64,000 bases of DNA from Pyruvatibacter sp. (GCF_040219635.1 NZ_JAVJSC010000008.1:1-64000), one strand, 5' to 3'. Shown: positions 17,201 to 26,224, numbered from the stretch's first letter. Program-made: numbers and translations. Notes: generated from the letters alone by a model not told the origin.

Positions 17201-17299
17201 ATAATCTCCGCATTTTGTAATGGGATAATAGCCGATAATCTCCGCATAGGCAATTATAATCCGCAAATTATGCGGATATTGTATGCAATAATCTCCGCA
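17201..17299. promoter_or_regulatory. Three 12-bp direct repeats plus an inverted repeat upstream of the Fic gene
   Basis: ATAATCTCCGCA occurs exactly at 17201-17212, 17235-17246 and 17288-17299. A shorter ATAATCCGCA lies at 17256-17265, overlapping the inverted repeat TCCGCA-AATTA-TGCGGA at 17260-17276. The copy nearest the gene contains its ribosome-binding site. The layout suggests operators for an autoregulator, with the winged helix of the downstream Fic protein as the candidate. Confidence 0.65.
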
Positions 17300-17519
17300 C
17301 CTCTGCTTCAACGGGTGGGGCGTTTTCGTGCCCGAGTGCATTCCGGTGATCGATGTGTCAGCCCACGAAGATGCTTGCACCATTTATCGCAAATCGTGGT
17401 TTCCGCTTAGTCGTACATTGTGCTTCGGATAGTGACCTAAGGCCCATTTGCTCTTGCACATTGTCTGTCTCTGTTGTGACAGACTCTCCATTCAAACGCG
17501 GGACCAAATGGGTCTCAGG

Positions 17520-17660
17520 TCAGCGTGACTTATTCCGCCACGGCGATAGAGCAGCTTGCGCACCGGCGCTTCGGGCTCGGTCATGAACTGTGCCCGCCAG
17601 AACGCCTCGCCGTAGCGTGCCCTTTGGTAATGATTGATCTGACATGCTCGATCTCCTCTC
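17520..17660 (-). mobile_element. Fragment of an IS66-type accessory ORF
   Basis: Read on the minus strand, one frame gives RARYGEAFWRAQF, then EPEAPVRKLLYRRGGISH. Both pieces resemble the N-terminal and middle segments of the small IS66-family TnpA protein, apparently joined by an internal deletion. No start, terminal repeats or other IS66 genes remain. The match is from memory of the family. Confidence 0.4.
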
Positions 17661-17780
17661 GCTTTGAAACAACAAAGCCGAGAAAATCGTGAATCTGCCA
17701 ATGATGCCAAGTGTGTAGGAACTGGACGGTTACATTTTTTCCTGCTTGACGCTCGCTGCGACCTTGCAAGCACGACAAAA

Positions 17781-17908
17781 TTCCCTGTTTTCTTTCTTAG
17801 GGAAAATTTGCTAGAGCGGCGCAGTATTCTTGGGGTTTTTTTCGTCTGATTTCGACAATTGGCGCTTTAAGAATGAAATTCCCAGTAAATTTCCTGTTAA
17901 ACAGGGAA
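17781..17908. repeat. TTCCCTGTT-rich intergenic element with hairpins
   Basis: TTCCCTGTT (17781-17789) pairs with GGGAA at 17800-17804; TTCCC recurs at 17879-17883; TTCCTGTT (17891-17898) and ACAGGGAA (17901-17908) form a near-perfect hairpin with an AA loop. Similar TTCCCTGTTT-rich stretches are familiar from alphaproteobacterial intergenic DNA. No T tract follows. The surrounding 17300-17959 holds no gene I recognise apart from the IS66-like fragment. Confidence 0.5.
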
Positions 17909-17959
17909 CACGCGCTGCGGTGGGAAGAACCCCTGCGACAGCAGCCGCCTGCCTAACAA

Positions 17960-19084
17960 TTGTTGAGCGCGACAGTCTTGGATCACTTTGAGACGGATAC
18001 GGTCATTGCCGGGGCAGGTGTCATAGGCCTTGCGATCGCGCGTGCGCTGGCGTTGCTTGGCCAGGACGTGATCATCATCGAGCCCGAAACACTGATCGGC
18101 AGCCATACAAGTTCGCGCAACAGCGAAGTCATCCATGCGGGCATCTATTACCCCGCGGGATCACTCAAAGCCCGGATGTGCGTTGAGGGCAAACACCAGC
18201 TCTATGAATACTGCTCAAAGAGGCACATCCCCCACAAGAACTGCGGCAAGCTGATTGTTGCGACGTCGCCCGACCAGGTCTCGCAGCTTGAAGCCATCAA
18301 GGCGCGCGCTGAAGGCAACGGCGTCGATGATCTTGTTGTTCTGTCGCGCGACGACGCCCTGGCGCTTGAACCGCACCTGACATGCAATGCTGCGCTTTTG
18401 TCGCCGTCTACCGGCATCATCGACAGTCACGCATTGATGGTGAGCTATCGCGGTGAGGCAGAAGAAAACGGGTCAGTGATCGCTTTTGGGACATCGGTTG
18501 AGTGGATTGAACCGACCGATACGGGGTTCCTCATTGATACATCGGGCAGTGCTCAAGCGCAGATCTCCTGCCGCCGCTTCATCAATGCCGCCGGATTGTT
18601 TGCCCCGCAAATCGCGGCCCGTATCGCCGGGTTTGCGCCGGAATTCCGACCCCAAGCGCATTACTGCAAGGGCAATTATTATTCACTGCAGGGCCGGGCG
18701 CCGTTCGGGCGGCTGATTTATCCCGTACCGGAAGCAGCGGGACTTGGCGTGCATCTAACCCTTGATATGGGCGGGCAGGCGCGGTTTGGGCCGGATACGC
18801 AATGGATTGATGGGGTTGATTACACGGTGGACCCCAAACGGGCCGATGGGTTTTACGCTGCCATCCGCAGCTATTGGCCAGGTCTCAAAGAGGGTGCGCT
18901 GGCACCGTCTTACGCGGGCATCCGCCCCAAACTTTCGCCCGAAGGTTCAGGCGCGGATGATTTTCGCATTGACGGGCCAGCGCTCCACAAGGTGCCGGGT
19001 CTCGTAAACCTGTTTGGAATTGAGAGCCCCGGCCTGACAGCCTCCCTCGCCATTGCGGACGAAGTGGCTGCTTTGCTGGATTAG
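17960..19084 (+). CDS. FAD-dependent oxidoreductase, L-2-hydroxyglutarate oxidase-like
   Basis: 374 residues. The N-terminus is a dinucleotide fold (VIAGAGVIGLAIARALA, glycines 18, 20 and 23), followed by SSRNSEVIHAGIYYPAGSLKARMCVEGK, the block typical of the L-2-hydroxyglutarate oxidase/dehydrogenase branch of the DAO superfamily. The C-terminal FAD motif (FGIESPGLTASLAIADEV) is also present. Such enzymes oxidise L-2-hydroxyglutarate to 2-oxoglutarate and pass electrons to O2 or the quinone pool. The start is a TTG at 17960 without a clear ribosome-binding site; TTG at 17975 is an alternative. It converges on the sugar transferase gene with 10 bp between the stops. Confidence 0.85.
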   Translation: MLSATVLDHFETDTVIAGAGVIGLAIARALALLGQDVIIIEPETLIGSHTSSRNSEVIHAGIYYPAGSLKARMCVEGKHQLYEYCSKRHIPHKNCGKLIVATSPDQVSQLEAIKARAEGNGVDDLVVLSRDDALALEPHLTCNAALLSPSTGIIDSHALMVSYRGEAEENGSVIAFGTSVEWIEPTDTGFLIDTSGSAQAQISCRRFINAAGLFAPQIAARIAGFAPEFRPQAHYCKGNYYSLQGRAPFGRLIYPVPEAAGLGVHLTLDMGGQARFGPDTQWIDGVDYTVDPKRADGFYAAIRSYWPGLKEGALAPSYAGIRPKLSPEGSGADDFRIDGPALHKVPGLVNLFGIESPGLTASLAIADEVAALLD

Positions 19085-19100
19085 TAAGGCTGGATTAGTA
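19075..19100. repeat. 12-bp direct repeat covering two convergent stop codons
   Basis: GCTGGATTAGTA at 19075-19086 contains the oxidoreductase stop TAG (19082-19084); the identical copy at 19089-19100 contains the TAA of the convergent sugar transferase (19095-19097, minus strand). The two stop signals may have arisen by one small duplication. Confidence 0.8.
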
Positions 19101-19928
19101 GGCACCGTCTTTGGCCAGCACGGCAGGGACTGTCTTGAGCACGATTTCAAGATACGACACGACGCTGCGGGTCCGGGTCCACTCAATGTCGAGTGCGATG
19201 CGGGTCGCGTAATCGCAGTCGCTGCGGCCTGATACCTGCCACGGGCCCGTGAGGCCGGGGCGCACGGCAAGGTAGCCGGCAGCGTCCTTGCCATACATGG
19301 CCAGTTCGTCCGGCACGATGGGGCGCGGGCCAACAAGGCTCATGTCGCCTTTGAGCACGTTCCACAGCTGAGGCAGCTCATCAAGGCTGGTCTTGCGGAT
19401 GAAGTGGCCAAGGCGGGTGATGCGCGGGTCGTTCTTGAGTTTGCGGTTTTCCGCCCATTCGGCTGCGGCCTGCGGATCGTTTTCCAGCACAGCGATAAGG
19501 CGTGCTTCGGCATCAGACGCCATGGAGCGCAGCTTGAAGCATTTGAAGCCCTTGCCGTTCTGGCCAACACGGATCTGGCCGAACAGTGACGCACCGCCGT
19601 CGCGGGTAATCATGAAGGCAAGCACGGCCAGAATGGGGGCGGTCAGAATAAGACCGGCCAGCGCCCCGGCAATGTCGAGGGCGCGGATAGCGATGTCGCG
19701 CCAGATGCGCTCCTCAACCTGCCGCTCAGCGTCGCGCGCGGCGAGCTGATCTGCAACCGTTGGGACAAGTTCGATAGTGGGTGCGGCTGGTGTTGCATAT
19801 GCGGCGGCTCGGCGCGCAGTCTGGCGTGCGGCCGGTGCAAACTCTGTCGGTGCAAACTTGGCTGGTGCAAACTGGGCCGGTGCAAAGTGGGCGGCGGCTT
19901 TGATGTCGTCTTTGAGCAGTGCTGACAT
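19095..19928 (-). CDS. ExoY/WbaP-type undecaprenyl-phosphate sugar-1-phosphate transferase
   Basis: 277 residues. After a low-complexity N-terminus built from repeated FAPxx pentapeptides (residues ~15-35), one membrane segment (LDIAGALAGLILTAPILAVLAFMIT) leads into the bacterial sugar transferase domain: GQIRVGQNGKGFKCFKLRSM, then TSLDELPQLWNVLKGDMSLVG and PRP. These proteins load the first sugar phosphate onto undecaprenyl phosphate to begin exopolysaccharide or O-antigen repeat synthesis. Length fits ExoY-like short forms. It is divergent from manC, consistent with surface-polysaccharide synthesis. The sugar used (Gal, Glc or other) cannot be told. Confidence 0.9.
   Translation of the reverse strand: MSALLKDDIKAAAHFAPAQFAPAKFAPTEFAPAARQTARRAAAYATPAAPTIELVPTVADQLAARDAERQVEERIWRDIAIRALDIAGALAGLILTAPILAVLAFMITRDGGASLFGQIRVGQNGKGFKCFKLRSMASDAEARLIAVLENDPQAAAEWAENRKLKNDPRITRLGHFIRKTSLDELPQLWNVLKGDMSLVGPRPIVPDELAMYGKDAAGYLAVRPGLTGPWQVSGRSDCDYATRIALDIEWTRTRSVVSYLEIVLKTVPAVLAKDGAY
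19834..19893. repeat. Four 15-bp tandem repeats inside the sugar transferase gene
   Basis: Units begin GGTGCAAA at 19834, 19849, 19864 and 19879 (plus strand). They encode four FAPxx pentapeptides in the cytoplasmic N-terminus. Because the unit is a multiple of three, copy-number change would keep the frame. Confidence 0.85.
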
Positions 19929-20265
19929 GGGGGGATGCCTCTGGTGCGCGTTAATGTCTGTGCTCTACAGATCAAGTGCCGTGCCACCGGCGGCTGAGGA
20001 CTGGCGCGCGACTGTTTTTGGCTGTTTTCTAGTGTTTTTGCGCCATTTGTGATGGCAAGGCCGTGGTCAGCGCCGCCCTCACGTGCGGCGTGCGTTAACC
20101 TTTGGACCGTCCCACGGCCCCGTTTGGTGCAGACGATGTGCCGTATCGGGACGGTCGCGGGCGCCCCCAAAATCGGCGCGGTTTGTGCTAGAACCCTGCT
20201 GGTTATGTCCCGCTGATCTGTGGCGGGACATCTGTCAGGTTTGTGCGCAAAGGCATGGTTGCCCC
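19929..20265. other. Divergent promoter region between the sugar transferase and manC
   Basis: This 337-bp gap must carry promoters for both outward-facing genes. The manC frame stays open back to 20083, but the translation there is not protein-like. No clear -35/-10 pair, operator or RNA gene was identified by eye. Confidence 0.5.
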
Positions 20266-21702
20266 ATGAAACCCATTCGTCCTGTGATTTTGTCCGGCGG
20301 GTCCGGCACGCGGCTGTGGCCCACATCGCGCGCGTATCATCCCAAGCAGTTCATGCCGCTCACATCAGAACGATCGATGATTCAGGAGACGGCTTTGCGG
20401 GTGAGCAACCCGGAGCGGTTCCTGGCTCCGATCGTTGTGTGCAACGAAGAACACCGGTTCACGGTGGCGTCAGAGCTTCAGGCGGCGGGCATCAAGCCTG
20501 AAATGGAAGTGCTGGAGCCTGTGGGGCGCAATACCGCACCAGCCATTGCAGCCGCCGCCGCCCTGTGCGCGGCACAGGCGCGCGATGAAATGATGCTGGT
20601 GCTGCCCGCAGACCATCACATTGCGAGGCCTGATCTGTTTTTGGATGTTGTGGCTGCCGGGGCAAAACTTGCTGAAGACGGCAAGCTTGTCACCTTCGGC
20701 ATCGTGCCCGATGCCCCTGAAACCGGATATGGCTATATTCGCGCCGGTGACACTGTGGCTCACGGTGGCTTTACCGTTGAGGCATTTGTTGAAAAGCCCG
20801 ACGAGGCCACTGCGCAAACCTATCTTGATGCGGGCGATTATTACTGGAACTCCGGCATTTTCCTGTTCCGGGCCGACGCGATGATTGCCGAGCTTGAAGC
20901 TCATGCGCCTGAAATCTGGCGGCTGGCGGCGGCAGCCGTTGCGGGTTGCCAGCGGGACATGGATTTTTTGCGGCTCGCACGTGACGCGTTTGAACTTTGT
21001 CCGTCTGACTCGATCGACTATGCGGTGATGGAGCACACAAGCCATGCAGTTGTGGTGCCTGCTGACATTGGCTGGAGTGATGTGGGCTCCTGGACGGCGC
21101 TGTGGGGCATCGGTGAAAAAGACTTAGACGGCAATGTGCTGGCGGGCGATGTGATGACCCACGCAACCACCAACACCCTGGTGCGCGCTGAATCCCGGCT
21201 TGTGACAACCGTTGGCGTTGACGACCTTGTGGTTGTTGAAACGGGTGACGCCGTTCTGGTGGCCCACCGCGACAAGGTGAACGATGTGAAAGCCATTGTC
21301 GGGCGCCTCAAGGCAAACGGACGCCCGGAACAAAAGATTCATGCGCGCGTGCACAGGCCGTGGGGATTTTATGAAGGGCTGGATAGTGGTGATCGCCACC
21401 AGGTGAAACACCTTATGGTAAAGCCGGGAGGCAGCATTTCATTGCAGATGCACCATCACCGGGCAGAGCACTGGGTGGTGGTGGCGGGCACTGCGAAAGT
21501 GACAGTGGGCGATCAGACCCGACTGGTGGCTGAAAACGAGTCTGTTTACATTCCCATCGGCGCGACACACCGGCTGGAAAATCCTGGCATGATGCCACTC
21601 TCCATCATTGAGGTGCAGTCAGGCAGCTATTTTGGCGAAGATGACATTGTGCGCTTTGATGATGCCTATGGCCGTGTCGGCGACATGAACGCCGCTGAAT
21701 AG
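20266..21702 (+). CDS. manC: Mannose-1-phosphate guanylyltransferase/mannose-6-phosphate isomerase
   Basis: 478 residues from ATG 20266, where the protein-like sequence begins (MKPIRPVILSGGSGTRLWP). GGSGTRLWP (11-19) is the nucleotidyltransferase signature. The bifunctional type II form is shown by the C-terminal cupin domain: RPWGFYEGLDSGDRHQVKHL, then VKPGGSISLQMHHHRAEHW and ENESVYIPIGATHRLENPG. It makes GDP-mannose from mannose-1-phosphate and may also interconvert mannose-6-phosphate and fructose-6-phosphate, feeding polysaccharide synthesis. It lies divergent from the ExoY-like gene and close to ugd and galU, which make UDP-glucuronate and UDP-glucose. Confidence 0.95.
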   Translation: MKPIRPVILSGGSGTRLWPTSRAYHPKQFMPLTSERSMIQETALRVSNPERFLAPIVVCNEEHRFTVASELQAAGIKPEMEVLEPVGRNTAPAIAAAAALCAAQARDEMMLVLPADHHIARPDLFLDVVAAGAKLAEDGKLVTFGIVPDAPETGYGYIRAGDTVAHGGFTVEAFVEKPDEATAQTYLDAGDYYWNSGIFLFRADAMIAELEAHAPEIWRLAAAAVAGCQRDMDFLRLARDAFELCPSDSIDYAVMEHTSHAVVVPADIGWSDVGSWTALWGIGEKDLDGNVLAGDVMTHATTNTLVRAESRLVTTVGVDDLVVVETGDAVLVAHRDKVNDVKAIVGRLKANGRPEQKIHARVHRPWGFYEGLDSGDRHQVKHLMVKPGGSISLQMHHHRAEHWVVVAGTAKVTVGDQTRLVAENESVYIPIGATHRLENPGMMPLSIIEVQSGSYFGEDDIVRFDDAYGRVGDMNAAE

Positions 21703-21715
21703 TGCTTGCCCGATC

Positions 21716-22354
21716 TTAGCCTTCAGCAGCTACCGTTGTGGTGTCACCGCTGCGCAGGCGGGCGGACTCCTCATTGAGAAATTCGATCAATGCCTGCACG
21801 TCACCGCCGTTTTGGGCGATGTAGGAACCAAACTGGCTGCGCTGCTCAACCGCCAGCCAGATGCCGGCAATGCGCACGTCAAACAATTGCGGGCCGCGCG
21901 GAGTGGTCAGTACACGGAAAGCGACGTCAGCAAGTTGCTTGCCCTGTGCATTCTGAATCTCACCCGATACCAGCACGTCCGTATCCGTATTCACAATGGC
22001 CTCGGTGACGGAGATGGTCTGTCCACCGTAAAGGCCAAGGCGGCTTTCGTAGCTTGCGGTGGCATAGGCCGTGAAACTGTCAATATAGGCAGCAAGGGTT
22101 TGTGGATCCGTGCTCTTGCGATAATGGCCCAACGCGAACAGGGCAACGGATCGGGTGTCGATGATGTCCGCCACGAAAGTGCGAAAGCGGGCCGTGCGTG
22201 CGGGATCGTCGGGCTCTGTCTGCTTTAGAATGGCAATCCCCTGGTCAATGCCGTCGCGCACGAAGGCCTGTGCGTCAGCCGCCGGGTCGCTTGCGGCAGC
22301 AGGCAGGGTCAAAAGCGGCGTGAGAACAAGCAGTGTCAGTATTTTTTTGAGCAT
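21716..22354 (-). CDS. MlaC/Ttg2D-type periplasmic phospholipid carrier
   Basis: 212 residues from the ATG at 22354, preceded by AGGAAAG; upstream ATGs to 22423 lack a signal-peptide-like sequence. The signal peptide is MLKKILTLLVLTPLLTLPAAAS. DIIDTRSVALFALGHYRKSTD, FTAYATASYESRLGLYGGQTISV and RTTPRGPQLFDVRIAGIWLAV-like blocks are typical of the MlaC/toluene-tolerance family, which ferries phospholipids between outer and inner membranes with the Mla ABC transporter. No other mla genes lie nearby, so its partner is elsewhere or it is an MlaC paralogue. It converges on manC with 13 bp between stops. Confidence 0.82.
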   Translation of the reverse strand: MLKKILTLLVLTPLLTLPAAASDPAADAQAFVRDGIDQGIAILKQTEPDDPARTARFRTFVADIIDTRSVALFALGHYRKSTDPQTLAAYIDSFTAYATASYESRLGLYGGQTISVTEAIVNTDTDVLVSGEIQNAQGKQLADVAFRVLTTPRGPQLFDVRIAGIWLAVEQRSQFGSYIAQNGGDVQALIEFLNEESARLRSGDTTTVAAEG

Positions 22355-22488
22355 ATTCTTTCCTAAGCCAAAAGACCCGCCGCTACGGGCTTGCCGGGTG
22401 TGCTGCATCATGTTCATGAGCAACCAGTTTGTGAGAACTCACCTGTGCCACACAAATGGGGCAAAAATCAGCGGGCGACAATCTGCCC

Positions 22489-23805
22489 TCAGGCCAGCGC
22501 CGGAGGGCGGCCCACGGAGTGATAGGAGAAGCCGTGCTTCACCACTTCCGCCGGCGTATAGATGTTGCGCAGGTCAACCACAAGCCTGCCGGGCATCATG
22601 CGTGCGACCCGATCCCACTGCAGCGCGCGAAACTCGTTCCATTCGGTGAGAATAAGTAGAATATCCGCACCGCTCATGGCGTTGGTCGCGGTGTCAGCCC
22701 AGGTCACGCCAGGGATCAGATTAGCGGCTTCCTTCATGCCCGCCGGGTCAAAGGCGCGAACCTGTGCCCCTGCGTCTATCAGAATAGGCAGAATATCCAG
22801 GCTGGGGCTGTCGCGCATGTCGTCGGTGTTCGGCTTAAACGTCACGCCCAACACGGCAATTCTTTTGCCGGTTACAGTGCCGCCCGCAGCCTCAATCACT
22901 TTGTGGGCCATCCGCTTTTTGCGGCTGGCATTGGCGTCCACAACCGCGCTTACAATTCCGGTTGGCGCGCCAACATCTTCTGCGGTTTTGACCAGCGCCA
23001 GCGTATCCTTGGGAAAGCATGAGCCGCCATATCCTGGTCCTGCGTGCAAAAACAATTTGCCGATGCGCCCGTCAAGGCCGATGCCTTTGGCCACGTCCAG
23101 CACATTGGCGCCGGTCTTCTCGCAGATGTCGGCCATCTCGTTGATGAAGCTGATCTTGGTCGCCAAAAAAGCGTTGCCTGCGTATTTGATGAGCTCTGAG
23201 GTTTGCCGGTTGGTGATAACCATCGGCGTCTCGCGTAAAAACAGCGGCCGATAAAGTTCACGCATCACGTCTTGCGCGCGTTCGGCGTCGGTGCCGACGA
23301 CCACCCGGTCAGGCCGTTTGAAGTCCTCAATGGCCGAGCCTTCGCGCAAAAACTCCGGGTTCGACGCCACATCAAAATCGGCGTCGGGCGCAGCCTCGCG
23401 AATGATGCGTTCTACTTCGTCACCGGTGCCGACGGGTACCGTGGATTTGGTGACGACCACCGTATAGCCCGTAAGCAGCGGCGCAATTTCGCGTGCGGCG
23501 GCATACACATATGACAGGTCTGCGTGACCATCGCCACGGCGTGACGGTGTGCCGACGGCAATAAACACCGCATCTGCTTGTGGCACGGTGTTGGCAAGGT
23601 CAGTTGTGAACGACAGGCGGCCAACCTTCATGTTGCCGTTCACAAGTACATCAAGGCCGGGCTCATAGATGGGGATTTCGCCGCGCTCCAGTGTGTCAAT
23701 CTTGCGCGCGTCTTTGTCAACGCAAGTTACTTCGTGGCCAAAGTCGGAAAAGCAGGCCCCGGAAACGAGACCCACATAGCCTGTACCGATCATTGCGACG
23801 CGCAT
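22489..23805 (-). CDS. ugd: UDP-glucose 6-dehydrogenase
   Basis: 438 residues. The N-terminal NAD-binding motif is MRVAMIGTGYVGLVSGACFSD; the catalytic cysteine is Cys263 in GYGGSCFPKDT; FKPNTDDMRDSP marks the C-terminal UDP-binding domain. The enzyme oxidises UDP-glucose twice to UDP-glucuronate, a precursor of acidic exopolysaccharides and of sugars used in lipid A modification. It follows galU (54 bp between genes, same strand), so UDP-glucose supply and oxidation are encoded together. Length and all active-site residues are normal. Confidence 0.96.
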   Translation of the reverse strand: MRVAMIGTGYVGLVSGACFSDFGHEVTCVDKDARKIDTLERGEIPIYEPGLDVLVNGNMKVGRLSFTTDLANTVPQADAVFIAVGTPSRRGDGHADLSYVYAAAREIAPLLTGYTVVVTKSTVPVGTGDEVERIIREAAPDADFDVASNPEFLREGSAIEDFKRPDRVVVGTDAERAQDVMRELYRPLFLRETPMVITNRQTSELIKYAGNAFLATKISFINEMADICEKTGANVLDVAKGIGLDGRIGKLFLHAGPGYGGSCFPKDTLALVKTAEDVGAPTGIVSAVVDANASRKKRMAHKVIEAAGGTVTGKRIAVLGVTFKPNTDDMRDSPSLDILPILIDAGAQVRAFDPAGMKEAANLIPGVTWADTATNAMSGADILLILTEWNEFRALQWDRVARMMPGRLVVDLRNIYTPAEVVKHGFSYHSVGRPPALA

Positions 23806-23859
23806 GGCGCACCTCTTTAGGTGTTGGCGACCGTGGCCGCATTTGGTGTGGCGCGGAGG

Positions 23860-24729
23860 CTAGACGACAGTCCGCAGAAAGTCGCGCAGTTCATCCGCCA
23901 TGTCGTCGCGCTCAAGGGCGTAGGCCACATTGGCGGCCATGAACCCCACCTTGTTGCCGCAGTCAAAGCGCACGCCGTCAAACTCAAGACCATGAAACGG
24001 CTCCTTGCCGATGAGCCGGGCCATGGCATCCGTGAGCTGAATTTCACCACCCGCGCCACGGTCCTGTCGCGAGAGGTGATCAAAGATTGTCGGTTGCAGA
24101 ATGTAGCGGCCAACCATCACAAGCGTGGAAGGCGCATCTTCGGGCTTTGGTTTTTCAACCATGTCCTCGATTTCAATGATCTTGCCATTACGGGTGCCCG
24201 GTTTGATGACACCGTAACGGTCGGTGTGTTCGGGCGGGACATCCAGCAACCCAACGACATTGCCCTGTGTCTCGTTATAGGCCTCCACCATCTGCGCCAG
24301 GCAACCCGGTGACGATTTCAGCAGTTCGTCGGCCAGAATGACGGCAAAAGGTTCGTTGCCCACAAGGTCGCGGGCACACCATACGGCGTGGCCAAGGCCC
24401 GCAGGTTCCTGTTGGCGCAGAAACGACGCAGCCCCTGCGGGCGGGCGCATGTCAGTGAGCATTTTGAGTGCGTCAGTGTTGCCTTTGGAGGCAAGTGTTT
24501 GTTCCAGCTCGTAGGCGTGGTCGAAATAATCAGCAATCGCTGTCTTGCCGCGCCCGGTGACAAAAATGAAGTGCTCGATGCCCGCTTCCTTGGCTTCGTC
24601 CACGGCATATTGAATGAGCGGGCGGTCCACCACCGGCAACAGCTCTTTAGGGACGGACTTTGTGGCGGGCAAAAAGCGGGTGCCAAGACCTGCGACAGGA
24701 AACACAACCTTGCGGATCGGTTTGGACAT
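23860..24729 (-). CDS. galU: UTP-glucose-1-phosphate uridylyltransferase
   Basis: 289 residues from ATG 24729, six bases after AAGG; the frame is open to 24780, but those codons are non-conserved. KVVFPVAGLGTRFLPATKS is the nucleotide-binding signature, and KELLPVVDRPLIQYAV, ADELLKSSPGCL and VEKPKPEDAPS blocks are those of GalU. It makes UDP-glucose from UTP and glucose-1-phosphate. First gene of a galU-ugd pair on the minus strand; 191 bp separate it from the divergent lytic transglycosylase gene. Confidence 0.96.
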   Translation of the reverse strand: MSKPIRKVVFPVAGLGTRFLPATKSVPKELLPVVDRPLIQYAVDEAKEAGIEHFIFVTGRGKTAIADYFDHAYELEQTLASKGNTDALKMLTDMRPPAGAASFLRQQEPAGLGHAVWCARDLVGNEPFAVILADELLKSSPGCLAQMVEAYNETQGNVVGLLDVPPEHTDRYGVIKPGTRNGKIIEIEDMVEKPKPEDAPSTLVMVGRYILQPTIFDHLSRQDRGAGGEIQLTDAMARLIGKEPFHGLEFDGVRFDCGNKVGFMAANVAYALERDDMADELRDFLRTVV

Positions 24730-24920
24730 AGGGAACCTTGTATTTGGATGCGGCGGACTTTGAGGGTATTTGCCACGCAAAGCCGCGCACCTGCAAGGCG
24801 CACGGGTTGCGGGCCTGACACAGGACTAATTGCCCGCATAGGCCCGTATAGCCCCGCATAGAATTGCCACAGTCCATCGCATATGGTTGCGCCACCTGAT
24901 GATTCACAATAGCGGAACAC

Positions 24921-26201
24921 ATGATCATGCGGCAGATTTCAGCTCGTTTTTTGCCAGTTGCAGCGATCGCTGCTGTTCTGGGTGGGGGCTTTGTGACACC
25001 CGCTCCGGCCCTGGCCCAGGCGGGCCAGCCGGTGGCGGACGACGTGGTGGTGACGGCGGAAATGGAAGACCGGCTGGCGGAATGGCTGACCGGCTTCAGG
25101 CGTGAGGCGCTGGCGCAGGGCATCACGGCATCGACGTTCTCACGCGCGTTTCGCGGCATCTCGCTGGACGTCAAGGTGCTGGAACTCAACCAGAAGCAGC
25201 CTGAGTTCGTGCGGCCGATCTGGGGCTATCTTGGCTCTGCATTGTCAGACAAGCGCAAGGCCGACGGGCGTGAACAGTTGCGCGCAAATGATGCGCTGTT
25301 CGACCGGCTGGAAGAAACCTACGGCGTTGAGCGTGAAGTGCTGGCGGCGATCTGGGGCCTTGAAACACACTTTGGCACGTATATGGGCAGCCGCAATGTC
25401 ATCCGTTCACTGACAACACTGGCCTTTGACGGCAGGCGGGCAGACTTTGGCCGCACACAATTGCTGGCCGCGCTCAAGATCATTCAGTCCGGCGATATCA
25501 CGCCTGAGGCCATGAATGGTTCATGGGCCGGGGCGATGGGGCACACCCAGTTCATTCCCACCACCTACCTTGAACACGCCGTTGATTTTGATGGGGACGG
25601 CCGTCGCAATGTCTGGGAAAGCCACGCAGACGGGCTTGGGTCGGCAGGTAACTACCTGCGCGCATCAGGGTGGGACACCGGCGACCCCGCTGTGCGCGAA
25701 GTGATATTGCCGCAGAACTTTGACTATTCGCTGGCGGATGAAGGCACCCGCAAGACCGGCGAAGAGTGGCAGGCACTTGGCATTCGCGCCGTGGGCGGCG
25801 ATACGCTGCCGGGCCGCGAGCGAACGCTTGACGCATCGTTGATTGTGCCGGCGGGATATCGCGGGCCGGCGTTTCTAGCGTATCCCAATTTCCGCACTAT
25901 CCTGCGCTACAACAACGCCACGTCCTACGCGATGGCGGTGTCGTATCTGGCGCGGTACTTTGCCGATGAGCCTGGCATTCAGGCTACCTGGCCAGAGGAC
26001 GAGCGACCTTTGACACTGGACGAAGCCAGGGAGATGCAGACGCGGCTCACGGCCATCGGCTTTGATACGGGCGGTGTGGACGGCATCATCGGGCCGATGA
26101 GTCGCCGCGCCATTCGCGGGTTTCAGGCACAGTTGAATACGCCGCAGGACGGCTTTGCCACCGAAAAGCTGCTTGAGAAAATCCGCGCGGCTTCGCGTTA
26201 G
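24921..26201 (+). CDS. MltB-family lytic murein transglycosylase with peptidoglycan-binding domain
   Basis: 426 residues. A signal peptide (hydrophobic 9-32, ALAQAG) precedes the SLT_2 catalytic domain; Glu148 in AAIWGLETHFGTYMG is the expected acid/base, and GAMGHTQFIPTTYL is the second family block. The C-terminal ~60 residues (EAREMQTRLTAIGFDTGGVDG, GPMSRRAIRGFQ) form a PG_binding_1 domain. It cleaves peptidoglycan glycan strands with 1,6-anhydro product formation in the periplasm. No lipobox Cys, so probably soluble rather than lipid-anchored. ATG at 24927 is an alternative start. Confidence 0.93.
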   Translation: MIMRQISARFLPVAAIAAVLGGGFVTPAPALAQAGQPVADDVVVTAEMEDRLAEWLTGFRREALAQGITASTFSRAFRGISLDVKVLELNQKQPEFVRPIWGYLGSALSDKRKADGREQLRANDALFDRLEETYGVEREVLAAIWGLETHFGTYMGSRNVIRSLTTLAFDGRRADFGRTQLLAALKIIQSGDITPEAMNGSWAGAMGHTQFIPTTYLEHAVDFDGDGRRNVWESHADGLGSAGNYLRASGWDTGDPAVREVILPQNFDYSLADEGTRKTGEEWQALGIRAVGGDTLPGRERTLDASLIVPAGYRGPAFLAYPNFRTILRYNNATSYAMAVSYLARYFADEPGIQATWPEDERPLTLDEAREMQTRLTAIGFDTGGVDGIIGPMSRRAIRGFQAQLNTPQDGFATEKLLEKIRAASR

Positions 26202-26224
26202 CGGCTGGTTCCCCCGATTTGCCT

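Noticed and set aside
17201..17299. Direct repeats upstream of the Fic gene as a mini CRISPR array
   Set aside because: The repeats are 12 bp with unequal 22- and 41-bp spacers and no cas genes; operators fit better.
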